This document shows positions 63,295 through 64,000 of a stretch of DNA of 64,000 nt, in pieces. The first letter of the stretch is position 1. The number at the start of each line of letters is the position of its first letter. The notes below the pieces were generated by a model. It saw only the letters and a list, made by a program, of their open reading frames with translations. It did not search any database and had not been told where the DNA came from. The position numbers were made by a program, and so were the translations under genes. This DNA comes from Wenyingzhuangia marina (GTDB lineage Bacteria; Bacteroidota; Bacteroidia; Flavobacteriales; Flavobacteriaceae), in NCBI RefSeq assembly GCF_900130035.1, contig NZ_FQXQ01000004.1:62001-126000 (forward strand). Reading direction: 5' to 3'.

Positions 63295-63327
63295 ACTAAA
63301 AAAGCCTTTTCTATTAAGAAAAGGCTT
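63295..63327 (-). terminator. Intrinsic terminator after dnaB
   Basis: On the minus strand AAGCCTTTTCT and AGAAAAGGCTT (63302-63327) pair around a short loop and are followed by a T run, 33 bases after the dnaB stop. Confidence 0.8.
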
Positions 63328-63360
63328 ACTGTGTGTTTACTCAGTTGTTGTGTTTATTAT

Positions 63361-64000
63361 TTAAAACGGAACATCGTCATCATCGGGTTGTACTGGAGCA
63401 TCAAAAGCATCTGCAGGATTTATGTTTCCAGACAAGTCATTAAAGTTCATGGAAGATTCTAATTGTCCGCCAAAGTCATCTTCTAAATCTGAGAATTTTG
63501 CTAAGTGACCTGTAAATTTTAATCTAATATTATCTAATCCACCGTTACGATGTTTGGCAACAATAAATTCTCCTTGTCCCTCACAAGGCGTGTGGTCATC
63601 ATCATCCCATTCTGTCATTCCGTAATATTCTGGACGGAAAATGAATGATACAATATCAGCATCTTGCTCAATCGCTCCAGATTCACGTAAATCTGAAAGT
63701 AACGGACGTTTACTTCCTCCACGAGTTTCTACCGAACGAGATAACTGAGACAAAGCAATTACAGGAATGTGTAATTCTTTTGCCAGGGCTTTTAAGTTAC
63801 GAGAAATCATAGAAATTTCTTGTTCACGATTTCCTCCAGCAGCTCCACCAGCAGTCATTAACTGCAAGTAGTCAATAACAATAATTTTTATATCGTGTTG
63901 AGATTTTAATCTACGGGCTTTTGCACGTAAATCAAAAATAGATAGAGAGGGGGTATCATCAATAAAAATAGGCGCTTCTGATAAGTTTTTTACTTTTACG
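63361..64000 (-). CDS. dnaB: Replicative DNA helicase DnaB (5' part missing)
   Basis: The C-terminal part of the hexameric fork helicase. The frame is open to the right edge, so about 212 residues are visible: FIDDTPSLSIFDLRAKARRL, Walker B IIVIDYLQLM, then LKALAKELHIPVIALSQLSR, LRESGAIEQDADIVSFIFR and IVAKHRNGG. The N-terminal domain and Walker A lie outside the window. The C terminus has an acidic extension (NPADAFDAPVQPDDDDVPF) common in Bacteroidota. No intein is seen in the visible part. Confidence 0.97.
   Translation of the reverse strand, partial: VKVKNLSEAPIFIDDTPSLSIFDLRAKARRLKSQHDIKIIVIDYLQLMTAGGAAGGNREQEISMISRNLKALAKELHIPVIALSQLSRSVETRGGSKRPLLSDLRESGAIEQDADIVSFIFRPEYYGMTEWDDDDHTPCEGQGEFIVAKHRNGGLDNIRLKFTGHLAKFSDLEDDFGGQLESSMNFNDLSGNINPADAFDAPVQPDDDDVPF

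Overview
The window is a low-GC chromosome segment from the Bacteroidota, almost certainly family Flavobacteriaceae. The evidence is the tRNA(Thr-Tyr-Gly-Thr)-tuf-tRNA(Trp)-secE-nusG-rplKAJL-rpoBC order, promoters of the TAnnTTTG type, a near-complete lack of Shine-Dalgarno sequences except in front of rpsU, DUF3467, a CarB without its allosteric domain, and many secreted proteins with Bacteroidota-style signal peptides. I cannot name the genus. I see no phage, insertion sequence, CRISPR array or rRNA gene. No gene-free stretch exceeds 300 bases; the longest are 62541-62817 and 3815-4080.

Layout. 1-4080: the 5' part of uvrA (cut by the window edge) and an ada-like/alkB operon for alkylation repair, separated by heptamer repeats and three copies of a hairpin repeat. 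4081-7468: a tight operon of an N-formylglutamate amidohydrolase-like enzyme, a GCS2 amidoligase and a RimK-type ATP-grasp ligase, probably a peptide or amide metabolic module. 7559-11518: a sensor kinase downstream of tex. 11722-16592: pspC-like gene, K+ channel, Na+/alanine symporter, helix-hairpin-helix protein and acyl-CoA dehydrogenase. 16616-31557: the translation/transcription core (rpsU, xer recombinase, hpf, five tRNAs, tuf, secE, nusG, rplKAJL, rpoBC). 31660-39523: DUF3467, PAP2 phosphatase, yidC, pyrG, rpmH, carB. 39573-49464: a cytochrome c lipoprotein pair, an MFS transporter, topB, alkC with a helical partner, a glycosyltransferase and an LpxR-like protein. 49579-52308: two ppk2 genes plus an unrecognised protein in one operon. 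52366-64000: an rRNA methyltransferase, recG, pheT, pyrD, a GT2 enzyme, an FMN-binding protein, a membrane histidine kinase, a 41-residue membrane peptide, a YbjQ-type protein and the 3' part of dnaB.

Themes. DNA repair is well represented (uvrA, Ada-like, AlkB, AlkC, recG, topB). Three proteins of pyrimidine/CTP synthesis (CarB, PyrD, PyrG) lie in the window but in separate transcription units. The least expected signals are non-coding. Four intergenic tracts are built on a strict or near-strict 7-bp period; one forms inverted AGTANNN arrays between rpoB and rpoC that can fold into a long hairpin. A separate interspersed repeat shows compensatory base changes between copies. The most interesting protein-coding candidates for undescribed biology are the ATP-grasp/GCS2/amidohydrolase operon and the ppk2-ppk2-orf operon, whose third product carries a possible kinase-like catalytic signature.
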